From assembly GCF_904846175.1 (NCBI RefSeq), contig NZ_CAJGZM010000002.1:434001-498000 (forward strand): DNA of 64,000 bases, in the 5' to 3' direction. The translations under genes and the position numbers were made by a program. Under the pieces are notes generated by a model. That model was not told the origin of the DNA. It made no database searches and was given only the letters and a program-made list of their open reading frames with translations. Below, in pieces: positions 44,443-53,891 of this stretch. The DNA comes from Psychrobacter immobilis. Its GTDB lineage: Bacteria; Pseudomonadota; Gammaproteobacteria; Pseudomonadales; Moraxellaceae. How positions within the stretch are numbered: position 1 is the stretch's first letter; each line of letters starts with the position of its first letter.

Positions 44443-44835
44443 ATGTTTAAAGAACAGAAATTTGTTATAAAACAAACAAAAAAAGATAGAAGTGAGTTAG
44501 AGTTCAATGAGGTTGTATTGGAAATACCTGATGAAAACGATTGGTTTTTTATAGGAGCTGTAATCTATAAATATCAGGGTGTAGAAAACAAATTACGTCT
44601 TTTGTTTACTTTGTATGAAACAAGTGGCGGTAGCTATGTTTGTACAAAATATACAGAAAAAGGTATAGCAGTTAGAGAGGGGTGGCTTGAGGCTGCCGTT
44701 ATTAACACACCAAGCGATCTTACAACTATTTGTGGCATGACTAACGCAGCTAAAGAGTTCTACACGGAATTATCTCGTAAGTATCCATATCTAGCAGCAG
44801 GTTTACTAGGGCAATATATGACGGTCATTGACTAG
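44443..44835 (+). CDS. Unknown island protein, 130 residues, soluble
   Basis: No family recognised. The protein is soluble, mixed alpha/beta by eye: a basic N-terminus (FKEQKFVIKQTKKDRSELEF), beta-like EVVLEIPDENDWFFIGAVIY, a central YETSGGSYVCTKYTEKG and a C-terminal helix (NAAKEFYTELSRKYPYLAAG). AGGA lies seven bases upstream of the ATG. As third of three co-directional island genes it may be expressed with them. Small soluble proteins at the end of such groups can be immunity proteins, but nothing in the sequence proves it. Confidence 0.6.
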   Translation: MFKEQKFVIKQTKKDRSELEFNEVVLEIPDENDWFFIGAVIYKYQGVENKLRLLFTLYETSGGSYVCTKYTEKGIAVREGWLEAAVINTPSDLTTICGMTNAAKEFYTELSRKYPYLAAGLLGQYMTVID

Positions 44836-44860
44836 ATATATCCTAATCGCTTCTATGATC

Positions 44861-44882
44861 AAAAAAAGGATTTATTTATCCT
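44861..44882 (-). terminator. Weak intrinsic terminator on the minus strand
   Basis: A 5-bp stem (44878-44882 with 44867-44871, AGGAT) and 6-base loop, followed on the minus strand by seven T. Short stem, but it lies where the tiny minus-strand unit would end. Confidence 0.4.
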
Positions 44883-44961
44883 ACCCGATATTTGAAATTA
44901 GCAGATAAAACAGGAAAATTCGATTCTAATAAATACTTCAATAGTGGTTTGATTATTATCG

Positions 44962-45021
44962 TCAAGCTGCGTAACTAAAATCTCCCCAGTTTACCTCTAC
45001 GGTTTCTTCAGCATAGCTCAT
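44962..45021 (-). CDS. Possible 19-residue peptide gene
   Basis: ATG 45021 is preceded by GAGG five bases upstream and, about 36 bases further, by TGCTATAAT. The encoded peptide is MSYAEETVEVNWGDFSYAA. The frame continues upstream of the ATG (RFPSEDL), so it could also be the end of a degraded gene. The first 18 bases recur at 7370-7387, where the frame reads LSYAEESLE. Confidence 0.3.
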   Translation of the reverse strand: MSYAEETVEVNWGDFSYAA

Positions 45022-45056
45022 CAAGTCCTCACTAGGGAACCGTATGTATAACCAAC

Positions 45057-45065
45057 ATTATAGCA
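45057..45065 (-). promoter_or_regulatory. Extended -10 promoter element, minus strand
   Basis: The minus strand reads TGCTATAAT, a perfect extended -10. No good -35 hexamer is found at 17 bases. Transcription would start near 45050 and run into the 19-codon frame. Confidence 0.45.
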
Positions 45066-45241
45066 AATGGTTTAAGAACAAAAAAGGCACTATGTCGATT
45101 GCTAAGGTATGGGTTATTTGTCGATAAAATGCCTCAAAAATACAGTGTAATTATGAGCTGTGCTATAATTTGTCATTATAAAGCCAATATATTACTGGCA
45201 TCGACTTATCGACCCTTTTTTTTACCTATTAAGATTTTTTT

Positions 45242-46105
45242 ATGTCCAAGACTACGTTTGATGCTCAAACTATTTCCAACAGCTTAAAAGCTGCTAAACA
45301 CCAACCGCGTAAACGCTTTGGTCAAAACTTCTTACATGACCGTAGTGTTATCCGCGAGATTGTTGAGAGCATTCGCCTAGAGCGTGATGACAATTTAATC
45401 GAGATTGGACCGGGCATGGGTGCGCTGACTGAGCCGCTATTGGCAGAAGTCGATGCGATGACCGTGGTAGAGCTGGATCGCGATTTGGCAGATAGTTTAC
45501 GTATTCGTATCGGTGCCAATAGCCATCCCAACTTTACGATTATCAAAGACAATGCCATGCATGTTGATTATCGTAAGCTGTATAGCCCTGAGCGTGGCAA
45601 GCTACGCGTAGTAGGTAATCTACCTTATAACATTTCTACGCCGATACTCTTTCATTTGCTCAGCTATGCTGACGTGATTCAAGACATGCACTTTATGCTG
45701 CAGAAGGAAGTGGTCGAACGTATCACAGCCGATGTCGGTAGCAAAACCTATGGTCGCTTGTCGGTCATTATGCAATATCACTGCCATACGGATTATCTGC
45801 TGACTGTACCACGTGGTGCCTTTAATCCACCACCAAAAGTGACCAGTGCCGTCTTTCGTCTGACACCGCATATCACCAAGCCAATTGTCGCAGAAGATGA
45901 AGAATATTTTTCAATTGTAGTACGCGAGACCTTTAATCATCGCCGTAAGACACTACGCGCGATATTTAAAAAATCAACGTTATTGCCGACTTTGACCGAA
46001 GAGGATTTTGCAGCGTGTGGCATCGATCCACAAGCGCGTCCTGAAGTTTTAAGTGTGAAAGACTTTGTCAATTTGAGCAATCAGGCACGCAAAATAGAGG
46101 TTTAA
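45242..46105 (+). CDS. rsmA: 16S rRNA dimethyladenosine methyltransferase RsmA (KsgA)
   Basis: Dimethylates A1518 and A1519 of 16S rRNA late in 30S assembly. In the 287-residue protein [10 protein letters not shown], the SAM loop [26 protein letters not shown], and the catalytic [12 protein letters not shown] are intact, as are QKEVVERI and [18 protein letters not shown]. The start ATG 45242 leads into a short polar N-terminus, as in relatives. apaH follows 47 bases downstream on the same strand. Confidence 0.96.
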   Translation: MSKTTFDAQTISNSLKAAKHQPRKRFGQNFLHDRSVIREIVESIRLERDDNLIEIGPGMGALTEPLLAEVDAMTVVELDRDLADSLRIRIGANSHPNFTIIKDNAMHVDYRKLYSPERGKLRVVGNLPYNISTPILFHLLSYADVIQDMHFMLQKEVVERITADVGSKTYGRLSVIMQYHCHTDYLLTVPRGAFNPPPKVTSAVFRLTPHITKPIVAEDEEYFSIVVRETFNHRRKTLRAIFKKSTLLPTLTEEDFAACGIDPQARPEVLSVKDFVNLSNQARKIEV

Positions 46106-46152
46106 TTTTTTGATACAAGCGTCATTTATCATCTAAAAAGTATAGAGGTGTT

Positions 46153-46998
46153 ATGAGTTTTCGCCATCAGTATGTCATCGGTGACTTGCAAGGTTGCTAT
46201 GCGGCATACCTGCAGTTACTGGAAACCTTGGATTTTGACCCAGTGCAAGACAAGCTATGGTTCGCAGGCGACTTGGTGGCACGCGGTGAAGATTCGTTAA
46301 GTATCTTACGTCATGTCAAAGCGCTATGTGAACAAGGGGCTGCGGCGACGGTGCTTGGCAATCACGATATCAATTTAATTGCTGTCTGGCGTGGGGCGAC
46401 GCCGCTCAAGAAAAAAGACAAAACAGCGCCTATCTTCGCGTCCGATGATTGTGATGAATTGCTAGAATGGTTACGTCATCAACCGCTACTGGCTTATCCT
46501 GATGAGCATACGGTATTGGTACATGCTGGTATTCCACCGCACTGGACGATTGAGGCAGCAGCAAACTATGCGCAGCAATTAGAGACGCAGCTACAAGGTA
46601 ATTTAAAACAGCTCGATCGTTTATTGCCGAATCTATATAGCAAAACCGCTGATGAGTGGCATGCAGGTATTAATGGCTTTACCAAAATGCGGGCGATTGC
46701 CAATTATTTCACGCGTATGCGCTTATGCAAACAAGATGGGTTGCTAGAATTTAGTTTTGCCGCAGGGTTAGATGACATTATGCCAAAAGATTTTTTGCCT
46801 TGGTTTGAATGGCAAGTACCGCGCACGCGCAAGATCTTATTTGGTCATTGGGCCGCGCTTAAAGCTGAGGTCGACTTGCCTTACGCGCGGGCACTTGATG
46901 GTGGCTGTGTTTGGGGTAATTATCTATTGGCTTATCGTTTGGGCGATGGCAAAGCCATCACCTCAAGCGCTCACTGCATACCACCAACAGAAGAATAG
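46153..46998 (+). CDS. apaH: Symmetrical diadenosine tetraphosphatase ApaH
   Basis: Hydrolyses Ap4A to two ADP and, as a decapping enzyme, trims Np4-capped RNA. The 281-residue phosphoesterase carries the metal motifs GDLQGCY (D and the usual H replaced by Q-G-C as in ApaH), GDLVARGEDSL, LGNHDINL and VHAGIPPHW, followed by GFTKMRAI, FGHWAAL and LDGGCVWGNYL. TAGAGGTGTT before the ATG is a good ribosome site. The usual apaG gene between rsmA and apaH is absent here. Confidence 0.95.
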   Translation: MSFRHQYVIGDLQGCYAAYLQLLETLDFDPVQDKLWFAGDLVARGEDSLSILRHVKALCEQGAAATVLGNHDINLIAVWRGATPLKKKDKTAPIFASDDCDELLEWLRHQPLLAYPDEHTVLVHAGIPPHWTIEAAANYAQQLETQLQGNLKQLDRLLPNLYSKTADEWHAGINGFTKMRAIANYFTRMRLCKQDGLLEFSFAAGLDDIMPKDFLPWFEWQVPRTRKILFGHWAALKAEVDLPYARALDGGCVWGNYLLAYRLGDGKAITSSAHCIPPTEE

Positions 46999-47107
46999 TC
47001 ATGCTGCTTTATAGACCATTGTCTTAGATAAAAACCGTAAAAAAACAACTTAACGCTTAATTTGCACTTAAACCGTTTGCTAAGACTAAGCCACCAAAAC
47101 CGCCCCA

Positions 47108-49588
47108 TTAACTGGGTAGGTTTGGTGGTTTTTTTGGTTTAGGTAGCGGCGTTTTGGCATCGCCAGCAGCTTTATTTTCAGGATTGCTATCATCATGTTC
47201 ATAATTGCCAGTCGCTTCATTATTCTCGTTAAAGGCTTTATGTGCTTTATCGTATTGAATATCACTGCTGTAAGGAACGCTATTTAGCTCCTCATCTATC
47301 AGTCCATCATCGAGGTCAATGACTTTTTTAGCACTCATTTGCTTGCTGGTATTCTGTGTTTCTCGACTTTTCAGCGCAGCGTCAGTTTCACTACTTGAGA
47401 TATTATTATCATAATCTATGTCTGTAATAGCCTGCTCATTTTGCATACTTTTTTGCTTAGATTTAGGCAATATTTTTACATCAGACAAACGGCGCACGAC
47501 ATAATTATTGGGTATGGTTTGTCCACCTTTATGAGTACTCGTATCATCAAAAATCATGTGTCCTTGACTGTCAATGCGAGCGTACTTCATGGGTTTATCA
47601 CGCGGCCAGATAAAGTCAGAAGGATGGGTAAGCAGGTGACTAAAAAGCTGCTTGGTTAAACGGCTCCAATCCATGAATTTGACTTCTTTAGAGCGTAGTG
47701 CCACAAATAATGCCAGCGAAAAGCTTACCATTAAGTTGACCATACCGATAAGAGCAACGCCCAAGATGGAGATAAATACAATCTGCCAATCCCATTGGTT
47801 GGCGGAAATATTAAACAGTCCATGCGCCAGGTTCGCCGAGGCAAAGGCAATATGGCGAATATCAATAGGCAAGCCAAATAAGAAACCGATAGTAGCGGTA
47901 CTGCCTAAGAATACCCCAAATAAAAAGTTACCCATAATGGCGCCAAGGTTGGCTTCTATAAAGCCGCCTAAACGCTGTAACCATGCTTTGGGTAATAAGT
48001 ATTGTAGAAGGCGGTGACGCTGAATACGGGCGCCGATTTGGTTGTAGACCGCCAAATTATCATAGTAACCAGCGATAAGACCGGATAAAAATAAATACAC
48101 GCCTGCGATAGCCGCATGGGGGAGAGCCAAGGAGTGAAATGGGTCAAGATCATGCAATAAGTGCGCAGCCTTGTCGGTATTGATCATAGGTGCGCCGGTA
48201 TATTGTAACCACGCAAACGAGATAATCAGGGCAACTGGTATTGCTACCATGACGTTACCCATAATCGCGACAAATTGAGTACGTAAAATGTCGACCACTA
48301 ATTCTGATAACTTATTTAACTGGTGCGATTTTTTGCCAGAACCGTCAGATATGGTAGAGGCGATTGCCGCTGCCGTCATAGCCGGCTGTTTGGTGGCGAC
48401 CGTACCGTGGACGATATGAATAAAAACAAAACCCAAACCATAAATCATGCTGTTAATAAAGGCGCGTCCCATCGGTGCAAGCGCCAGATGGTAGGCCAAT
48501 ATCTTAGTGGTCGCCATAAAAGCAATGATAAAGCCACCGATAGAGGCTTTTTTAAACATCTTCTGATAACCGGTTTTATCGGTACTAATATAGTGCTCGC
48601 CGACCCGGCTGGCATTTTCGGTGACTTTGCGCGATAGCAGCTTGGTATTATTGTCAATCAAATAACCAATACTATAGCGGCGACTGGCAGTGGTAATCAG
48701 CGCTTGAATGAGCTCAATGATGGCCTGATCACGCTTATCATAATTGTCTGCTACCAGCTCGGTTAGGATACGCATCCGCTGTAGACTTTGATCCAAACGC
48801 AGCATCATGTTGGTTAAGCGAATAGAGATACCGGTTTTATAAATACGCTTACGGATAGTGGCAACGATATCTTCACATTGCTCAATCATAACCAACAAAG
48901 GCGCAGGGTCTACCGCTTTTTCAGGAATGATGTCGGTTAAAGTATCAAGCTCATGTGCTTCTCGGTATTGATTCACATATAATACCGCTTCTTGATTTTG
49001 TGCCACAAATGACGCTGAATAATTGAGCATTTGCGGATAAAATTCCATCAAATCTGGATGCAAGCCAATGCCGCTAATACGATACGATAAAATGATAATA
49101 GCGTTCAAAATACTGTTTTTTGCCGTCGCCACCAAGTTTAAATGCTGCTCATTAACCTTGAGGAGGCCAACTAATTCATCCCATTCGTCTTTTTCGATAA
49201 GGGCGAGCCAACGCTCATCAGAACGTTTATCAAATAGATAACCGACCAATTCTACAACCGAATCTTCTTGTGGCAACAGCGGTAAAAAACGATGACCGAT
49301 AAGGCGGCGTAGACTATTAAAAAAGCCCTGATCCGACATGATGCCAGTATCGGTATATAAAGCGATTTGGCGGTATTCAATAATAAGTTTTAAGACAAAG
49401 CTGGATAGTCCGTCGGCATATTCTGGATGTTGACGTAAAATATCAATCAGCTCTTGAATGTTTTGATTGGCTAATGTGGGCTCTCTATCACTGACGCGTA
49501 GCTCATCGATTAAGCGTTTGAGTACCGCAGGATCTGGCACATCACTTAAGGCAGTAATCTGTTGTAAAATGTGTTTTATTTCTGACAC
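47108..49588 (-). CDS. Gcr-type 'site-specific recombinase' polytopic membrane protein
   Basis: An 826-residue protein of the family annotated as site-specific recombinase (PF10136, gonococcal Gcr-like). The N-terminal half (residues 1-330) is helical and soluble, with FNSLRRLIGHRFLPLLPQ and DSVVELVGYLFDKRSDERW; the central part (about 350-640) has roughly eight membrane helices (IGGFIIAFMATTKILAYHLAL; GVYLFLSGLIAGYYDNLAVY; GNFLFGVFLGSTATIGFLFG). The C-terminal about 150 residues are acidic, Asn/Asp-rich and disordered, ending in PKPKKPPNLP. The membrane layout makes a true recombinase role doubtful; no catalytic Ser or Tyr motif of recombinases is visible. Transcribed alone. Confidence 0.85.
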   Translation of the reverse strand: MSEIKHILQQITALSDVPDPAVLKRLIDELRVSDREPTLANQNIQELIDILRQHPEYADGLSSFVLKLIIEYRQIALYTDTGIMSDQGFFNSLRRLIGHRFLPLLPQEDSVVELVGYLFDKRSDERWLALIEKDEWDELVGLLKVNEQHLNLVATAKNSILNAIIILSYRISGIGLHPDLMEFYPQMLNYSASFVAQNQEAVLYVNQYREAHELDTLTDIIPEKAVDPAPLLVMIEQCEDIVATIRKRIYKTGISIRLTNMMLRLDQSLQRMRILTELVADNYDKRDQAIIELIQALITTASRRYSIGYLIDNNTKLLSRKVTENASRVGEHYISTDKTGYQKMFKKASIGGFIIAFMATTKILAYHLALAPMGRAFINSMIYGLGFVFIHIVHGTVATKQPAMTAAAIASTISDGSGKKSHQLNKLSELVVDILRTQFVAIMGNVMVAIPVALIISFAWLQYTGAPMINTDKAAHLLHDLDPFHSLALPHAAIAGVYLFLSGLIAGYYDNLAVYNQIGARIQRHRLLQYLLPKAWLQRLGGFIEANLGAIMGNFLFGVFLGSTATIGFLFGLPIDIRHIAFASANLAHGLFNISANQWDWQIVFISILGVALIGMVNLMVSFSLALFVALRSKEVKFMDWSRLTKQLFSHLLTHPSDFIWPRDKPMKYARIDSQGHMIFDDTSTHKGGQTIPNNYVVRRLSDVKILPKSKQKSMQNEQAITDIDYDNNISSSETDAALKSRETQNTSKQMSAKKVIDLDDGLIDEELNSVPYSSDIQYDKAHKAFNENNEATGNYEHDDSNPENKAAGDAKTPLPKPKKPPNLPS

Positions 49589-50015
49589 ATCGCATCCCTT
49601 ATGGTGGTTATTTCAATCATTGTTATTATTCAGTATGTGCAAGGATATATGTTCTTTTAGTGGCTATTAACTATTGTCGTTATCAATGTGGCAATGAATG
49701 AAAGTATTCATTGCCAATTTTCAGCTCGTTAATTTGCTTGCTGTTAATGTAAGAATTACAAGTATTTTTACTAATTTTAATGCGCATCACTCTGCGTTAT
49801 TTTAATCGTAACGACGCATGGGCGGTTAATTATTTTGTTAGCAGTTATTGTGCTGCTGTGCCGTTCATTCAGTCGATTGTTATTTTAATTCTAGTTTTGA
49901 TTGCTTCAGTTGCTTTAATTAATGCGACAATATTTTTGGCAAAAAAAGGGACAGTAACGTTACTGTCCCTTTTATCGTAGTGCGGTACGGCTTACTTTAT
50001 TATAAAAGTAAACAA
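49589..50015. other. 427-base region upstream of the Gcr-like gene
   Basis: Holds the Gcr-like gene's promoter and the terminator of the acyl-CoA dehydrogenase gene. A plus-strand 66-codon frame at 49780 is hydrophobic but runs into the terminator hairpin and lacks a ribosome site, so I do not call it. Confidence 0.4.
49941..49975 (-). terminator. Intrinsic terminator of the acyl-CoA dehydrogenase gene
   Basis: A 30-base perfect palindrome (arms 49944-49958 and 49959-49973, centred on AACGTT), followed on the minus strand by T-rich sequence; it ends the gene at 50016. Confidence 0.88.
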
Positions 50016-51800
50016 TTAGCTAGCAGGTACATCAAAGTAACTAAGATCAAAGTTCATCATTGGATCGCTACCGGCCTTGACCATCTGCGAATGAGCATCG
50101 ATACGTGGCAAGATACGACCAACGAAATAATCGGCAAGCTTGGCTTTGTTGGTATAGAATTCACCTTCTTTACCGTTAGCGGCTTCGACCATTAGTGCAA
50201 ACATGTACGAGTAGGCAAGGTAACCAAAGGCATGCATGTAATCAACGGCGCAGCCATTAATCTCACTCTTACGTGAGCTAATATTGCCAAGCACAGCAGT
50301 GGTTAGATCTTCAATCGTATCGGCCGCCTCTAGCGTTGCTTGCTTGATACCATGATCCGCTTGCATATTATTGACAAAATCACGAATCTCACCTAAGAAA
50401 TGGGTGACATATTTGCCATTATTTTTCGCCACTTTACGACCTAATAGATCAAGCGCTTGAATACCGTTGGTGCCTTCATAAATCTGGGCGATACGCGTAT
50501 CACGGACGATTTGCTCCATACCCCATTCGCGGATATAGCCGTGACCGCCGAATACTTGCTGGCAATCAATAGTTGCTTCTAGCGCTTTATCTGTTAAGAA
50601 AGCTTTAGCAACTGGCGTCAATAGGGCAACGCGCGCAGCGGCTGCTTGAGCGGCCTCTGGATCAGTACTAAATTTCTCCTGATCAAGATTTTTGGCTACG
50701 TACATCGCAAAACAACGTGACGCTTCGGTGTTGGCTTTTGCATTTAACAGCATGCGGCGTACGTCGGCATGATGAATGATCGCATCGGCAGGTTTTTCTG
50801 GGCTTTGAATTTGGGTATCGCTACGACCTTGACCACGGTCATTGGCATATAGCGCCGCGTTTTGATAAGCAAGCTCAGAACCACCAAGGCCTTGCAGACC
50901 CATGGTCACACGCTCATAGTTCATCATAATGAACATTGAAGACAGACCAGTGTTTTCTGCGCCAACCATCCAGCCTTTGGCGTTGTCAAAGTTCATCACA
51001 CAAGTAGCAGAGGCTTTGATTCCCATTTTGTGCTCGATAGAGCCAGCCGCCAAGGTGTTGCGCTCGCCTAAGCTGCCATCTTCATTGACCAAGAATTTTG
51101 GTACCACAAATAGCGAAATACCTTTCGAGCCTTCTGGTGCATTCGGCGTTTTTGCCAATACCAAATGGATGATGTTTTCAGTTAGGTCATGCTCGCCGCC
51201 GGTGATAAAGATTTTGGTACCAGAGATATTGTAGCTATCATCATCGTTAGGCACGGCTTTGGTTTTGATAATACCTAAGTCAGTACCCGCATGCGGCTCG
51301 GTCAAGCACATGGTACCTGCCCATTCACCGTTATACATTTTTTCTAGATAGGTTTGCTTCTGCTCTTCAGAAGCCGCCGCATTTAGGCAAAGTGTCGCGC
51401 CAACGGTTAGGTTTGGATATAAAGCAAATGATTGGTTGGCTGTGAATACCATCTCTTCAGTCAGCATGGTAACCATTTTTGGAAAACCTTGACCGCCGTA
51501 TTCAGAGTTACCGCTTAAACCAACCCAGCCTGATTCTGCGTACTGCTTATAAGCGTCTTTAAAGCCAGTAGGAGTGGTTACAACGCCATTACCTTCAAAG
51601 GTTGCGCCTTCTTCATCACCGCTACGGTTGATAGGTAATAACACGTTTTTTGACAGTTTTGCCATTTCTTCCAAAATCATATCGACGGTTTCCATGTCAA
51701 CATGAGCAAGGTTTTCGTTGTTTTGCCAAAATTCATGGGCTTTAAAGACGTCAGTTAAAATAAAGCGCATGTCGTTAAGAGGGGCATTATAAACAGCCAT
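50016..51800 (-). CDS. Acyl-CoA dehydrogenase, long form (first of a tandem pair)
   Basis: A 594-residue FAD flavoprotein for the first step of beta-oxidation. ACAD core motifs: MCLTEPHAGTDLG, SGTKIFITGGEHDL, HKMGIKASATCVMNFD, QVFGGHGYIREWGMEQIVRDTRI with the catalytic-Glu segment IYEGTNGIQALDLLGRK, and a C-terminal helical extension of about 120 residues that marks the long (DUF4120/AcdA-like) class. The start ATG 51800 follows AAAGGAA by about seven bases; an ATG at 51806 lies within that ribosome site and is less likely. It lies 297 bases downstream of a paralogue on the same strand, from which it has diverged considerably. Confidence 0.93.
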   Translation of the reverse strand: MAVYNAPLNDMRFILTDVFKAHEFWQNNENLAHVDMETVDMILEEMAKLSKNVLLPINRSGDEEGATFEGNGVVTTPTGFKDAYKQYAESGWVGLSGNSEYGGQGFPKMVTMLTEEMVFTANQSFALYPNLTVGATLCLNAAASEEQKQTYLEKMYNGEWAGTMCLTEPHAGTDLGIIKTKAVPNDDDSYNISGTKIFITGGEHDLTENIIHLVLAKTPNAPEGSKGISLFVVPKFLVNEDGSLGERNTLAAGSIEHKMGIKASATCVMNFDNAKGWMVGAENTGLSSMFIMMNYERVTMGLQGLGGSELAYQNAALYANDRGQGRSDTQIQSPEKPADAIIHHADVRRMLLNAKANTEASRCFAMYVAKNLDQEKFSTDPEAAQAAAARVALLTPVAKAFLTDKALEATIDCQQVFGGHGYIREWGMEQIVRDTRIAQIYEGTNGIQALDLLGRKVAKNNGKYVTHFLGEIRDFVNNMQADHGIKQATLEAADTIEDLTTAVLGNISSRKSEINGCAVDYMHAFGYLAYSYMFALMVEAANGKEGEFYTNKAKLADYFVGRILPRIDAHSQMVKAGSDPMMNFDLSYFDVPAS

Positions 51801-52012
51801 AAACATTCCTTTGGTTTAAATGAATAAAAGTAAGTAGGGCGAAAGCATTCAGTTGTGCTTTTGAGCGTAGCTTAACCATAGATAGCTAAAGTTTAGCAAA
51901 TTAGCGTATCGAGAGGTGTATTTGTTCGTGAATTATGCGTACACCAAAAATAGTGATTATTTAGCAAAGCTGTTGTCTTGGCAGCGTCATTCCCTAAATT
52001 TGTATTAAGAAA

Positions 52013-52042
52013 ATCGGCAACACACCTAAGTATGTTGCCGAT
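52013..52042 (-). terminator. Possible terminator between the two acyl-CoA dehydrogenase genes
   Basis: Stem 52013-52022 with 52033-52042 (ATCGGCAACA), 10-base loop. The T run on the minus strand is short (TTTTC), so termination may be partial, allowing some read-through to the second gene. Confidence 0.5.
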
Positions 52043-52097
52043 AAGAACTGCGCGTTAAAATCCATACTACATTATAAACATTTCAAATTTTTATAAA

Positions 52098-53891
52098 TTA
52101 AAATGCAAACTGATCAACGTCCATCGTCATATACGGCTCAACACCAGTAGCGATACGCTGTACATGAGTAGTGGTGCGTGGCAGTAACTTAGCAAAGTAG
52201 AACTGAGCGGTTTTTACTTTGGCATCATAGAAGGCTTGTTCGCTAGTGCCATTAGCAAGTTCAGTTTGTGCTACTAATGCCATGCGTGCCCATAAGTAGG
52301 CTAGCGTCACATAACCGCTGAAATACATATAATCAACAGCAGCGCCGCCAACTGCATCTGGGTTTTCAGTGGCTTGCATGCCGATGCGTGCAGTCAAGTC
52401 GCCCCATTCTTTTAGATGTTTGGCAAGAGGGCGGATAAACTGACCCATTGCATCATTGTCTTGGTTTTCTTCGCAGAATGTTTGGATGATTTTTACAAAG
52501 TTTGCAAGCAGTTTGCCTTGTGAGCCCAATACTTTACGACCTAGTAAATCAAGTGCTTGAATTTCAGTGGTACCTTCGTATAAGCAAGCAATGCGCGTAT
52601 CACGCACGTTTTGCTCCATACCCCATTCGCTGATAAAGCCATGACCACCATAAACCTGTACGCCATGATTGGCCGCTTCTAGACCAGTTTCAGTCAAGAA
52701 CGCTTTAGCAATCGGTGTCAATAGTGACAGCATTTGATCAGCAAATTTAAGCGCATCGCCTTCGCCTTTTGCAACGGTATCGGCAAAATGTGAGAGGTAA
52801 TAAACTAAGGCGCGACCACCTTCAGCAAAGGCTTTTTCGGTCAATAGCATGTTACGAACGGCTGGATGAACGATGATAGGGTCAGCAACTTTCTCTGGCG
52901 CTTTAACACCAGATAATGAACGCATTGCTAGGCGGTCTTTGGCATAAGTTAATGAGCCTTGGAACGCATATTCTGCTGCGGTTAAACCTTGAACTGCGGT
53001 ACCAATACGCGCCACGTTCATAAAGGTAAACATGCACTGTAAACCACGGTTTTCAGGGCCAATCAGATAACCCGTTGCGCCATCAAAGTTCATCACACAA
53101 GTTGCTGATGCTTTGATACCCATTTTGTGTTCGATAGAGCCACAAACGACGTTATTGTTTTCACCTAGGCTACCATCTTCGTTGACCGTTACTTTAGGAA
53201 CGATAAACAGTGAGATACCTTTTGTACCAGCAGGCGCGCCTGGTAGACGAGCCAAGACAATATGAATGATATTATTCGTTAAGTCATGCTCACCAGCTGA
53301 AATGAAGATTTTTTGACCAGTGATGCTATAACTGCCGTCATCATTAGGCTCGGCTTTGGTGCGGATAATACCCAAATCAGAACCGGCATGTGCTTCAGTC
53401 AAACACATGGTACCTGACCATTCGCCGCTGACCATTTTTTCTAAGTAGGTTTGTTTTTGCTCATCAGTTCCATGATGCTCGATGGTTTGAATCGCGCCAT
53501 GTGATAGACCAGGGTACATAGAAAATGACCAGTTCGCTGTACCAACCATCTCATTAATGACGGTTGATAACGAGAACGGCATGTTTTGACCGCCAAAATC
53601 TTCTTCAGCAGACAAGGCTGGGAAGCCAAGCTCACAATACGCTTTATAGGCTTCTTTAAAGCCCTTTGGCGTGGTCACTTGACCATTATCAAACTGACAG
53701 CCCTCAGCATCACCGCTTTGGTTTAATGGTGACAGCTCATTTTCAGCAAAGCTTGCCGCCATCTCAAACAGGCTATCCATCAACTCGCGATCGGCTTCTT
53801 GGAATGCAGGCAAGGTTTTGTAGTGGCTTTCGCTGTCAAGTAACTCATGCATCACGAATTGGATATCACGTAGGGGTGCTTTATATTGCAT
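52098..53891 (-). CDS. Acyl-CoA dehydrogenase, long form (second of a tandem pair)
   Basis: A 597-residue paralogue of the preceding enzyme with the same plan: MCLTEAHAGSDLGIIRTKAE, TGQKIFISAGEHDL, CGSIEHKMGIKASATCVMNFDGA, VYGGHGFISEWGMEQNVRDTRI and ACLYEGTTEIQALDLLGRK, then a C-terminal extension. Active-site residues are intact. Differences from its neighbour cluster in the substrate region, so the two probably prefer different chain lengths; this is inference. Electron-transfer flavoprotein genes are not in the window. Confidence 0.93.
   Translation of the reverse strand: MQYKAPLRDIQFVMHELLDSESHYKTLPAFQEADRELMDSLFEMAASFAENELSPLNQSGDAEGCQFDNGQVTTPKGFKEAYKAYCELGFPALSAEEDFGGQNMPFSLSTVINEMVGTANWSFSMYPGLSHGAIQTIEHHGTDEQKQTYLEKMVSGEWSGTMCLTEAHAGSDLGIIRTKAEPNDDGSYSITGQKIFISAGEHDLTNNIIHIVLARLPGAPAGTKGISLFIVPKVTVNEDGSLGENNNVVCGSIEHKMGIKASATCVMNFDGATGYLIGPENRGLQCMFTFMNVARIGTAVQGLTAAEYAFQGSLTYAKDRLAMRSLSGVKAPEKVADPIIVHPAVRNMLLTEKAFAEGGRALVYYLSHFADTVAKGEGDALKFADQMLSLLTPIAKAFLTETGLEAANHGVQVYGGHGFISEWGMEQNVRDTRIACLYEGTTEIQALDLLGRKVLGSQGKLLANFVKIIQTFCEENQDNDAMGQFIRPLAKHLKEWGDLTARIGMQATENPDAVGGAAVDYMYFSGYVTLAYLWARMALVAQTELANGTSEQAFYDAKVKTAQFYFAKLLPRTTTHVQRIATGVEPYMTMDVDQFAF

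Larger units (their letters stand above)
44836..45241. other. Right edge of the island, before rsmA
   Basis: No conventional gene. On the minus strand there are, in order, an extended -10 promoter (45057-45065), a 19-codon frame with a ribosome site (44962-45021) and a small hairpin followed by T (44861-44882). The rsmA promoter must also lie here. A plus-strand frame from 45099 overlaps rsmA out of frame and is not credible. Confidence 0.4.

Noticed and set aside
45099..45287. 62-codon plus-strand frame before rsmA
   Set aside because: Overlaps the rsmA start out of frame and lies in its promoter region.
49780..49980. 66-codon hydrophobic plus-strand frame
   Set aside because: Runs through the strong terminator palindrome at 49944-49973 and has no ribosome site.
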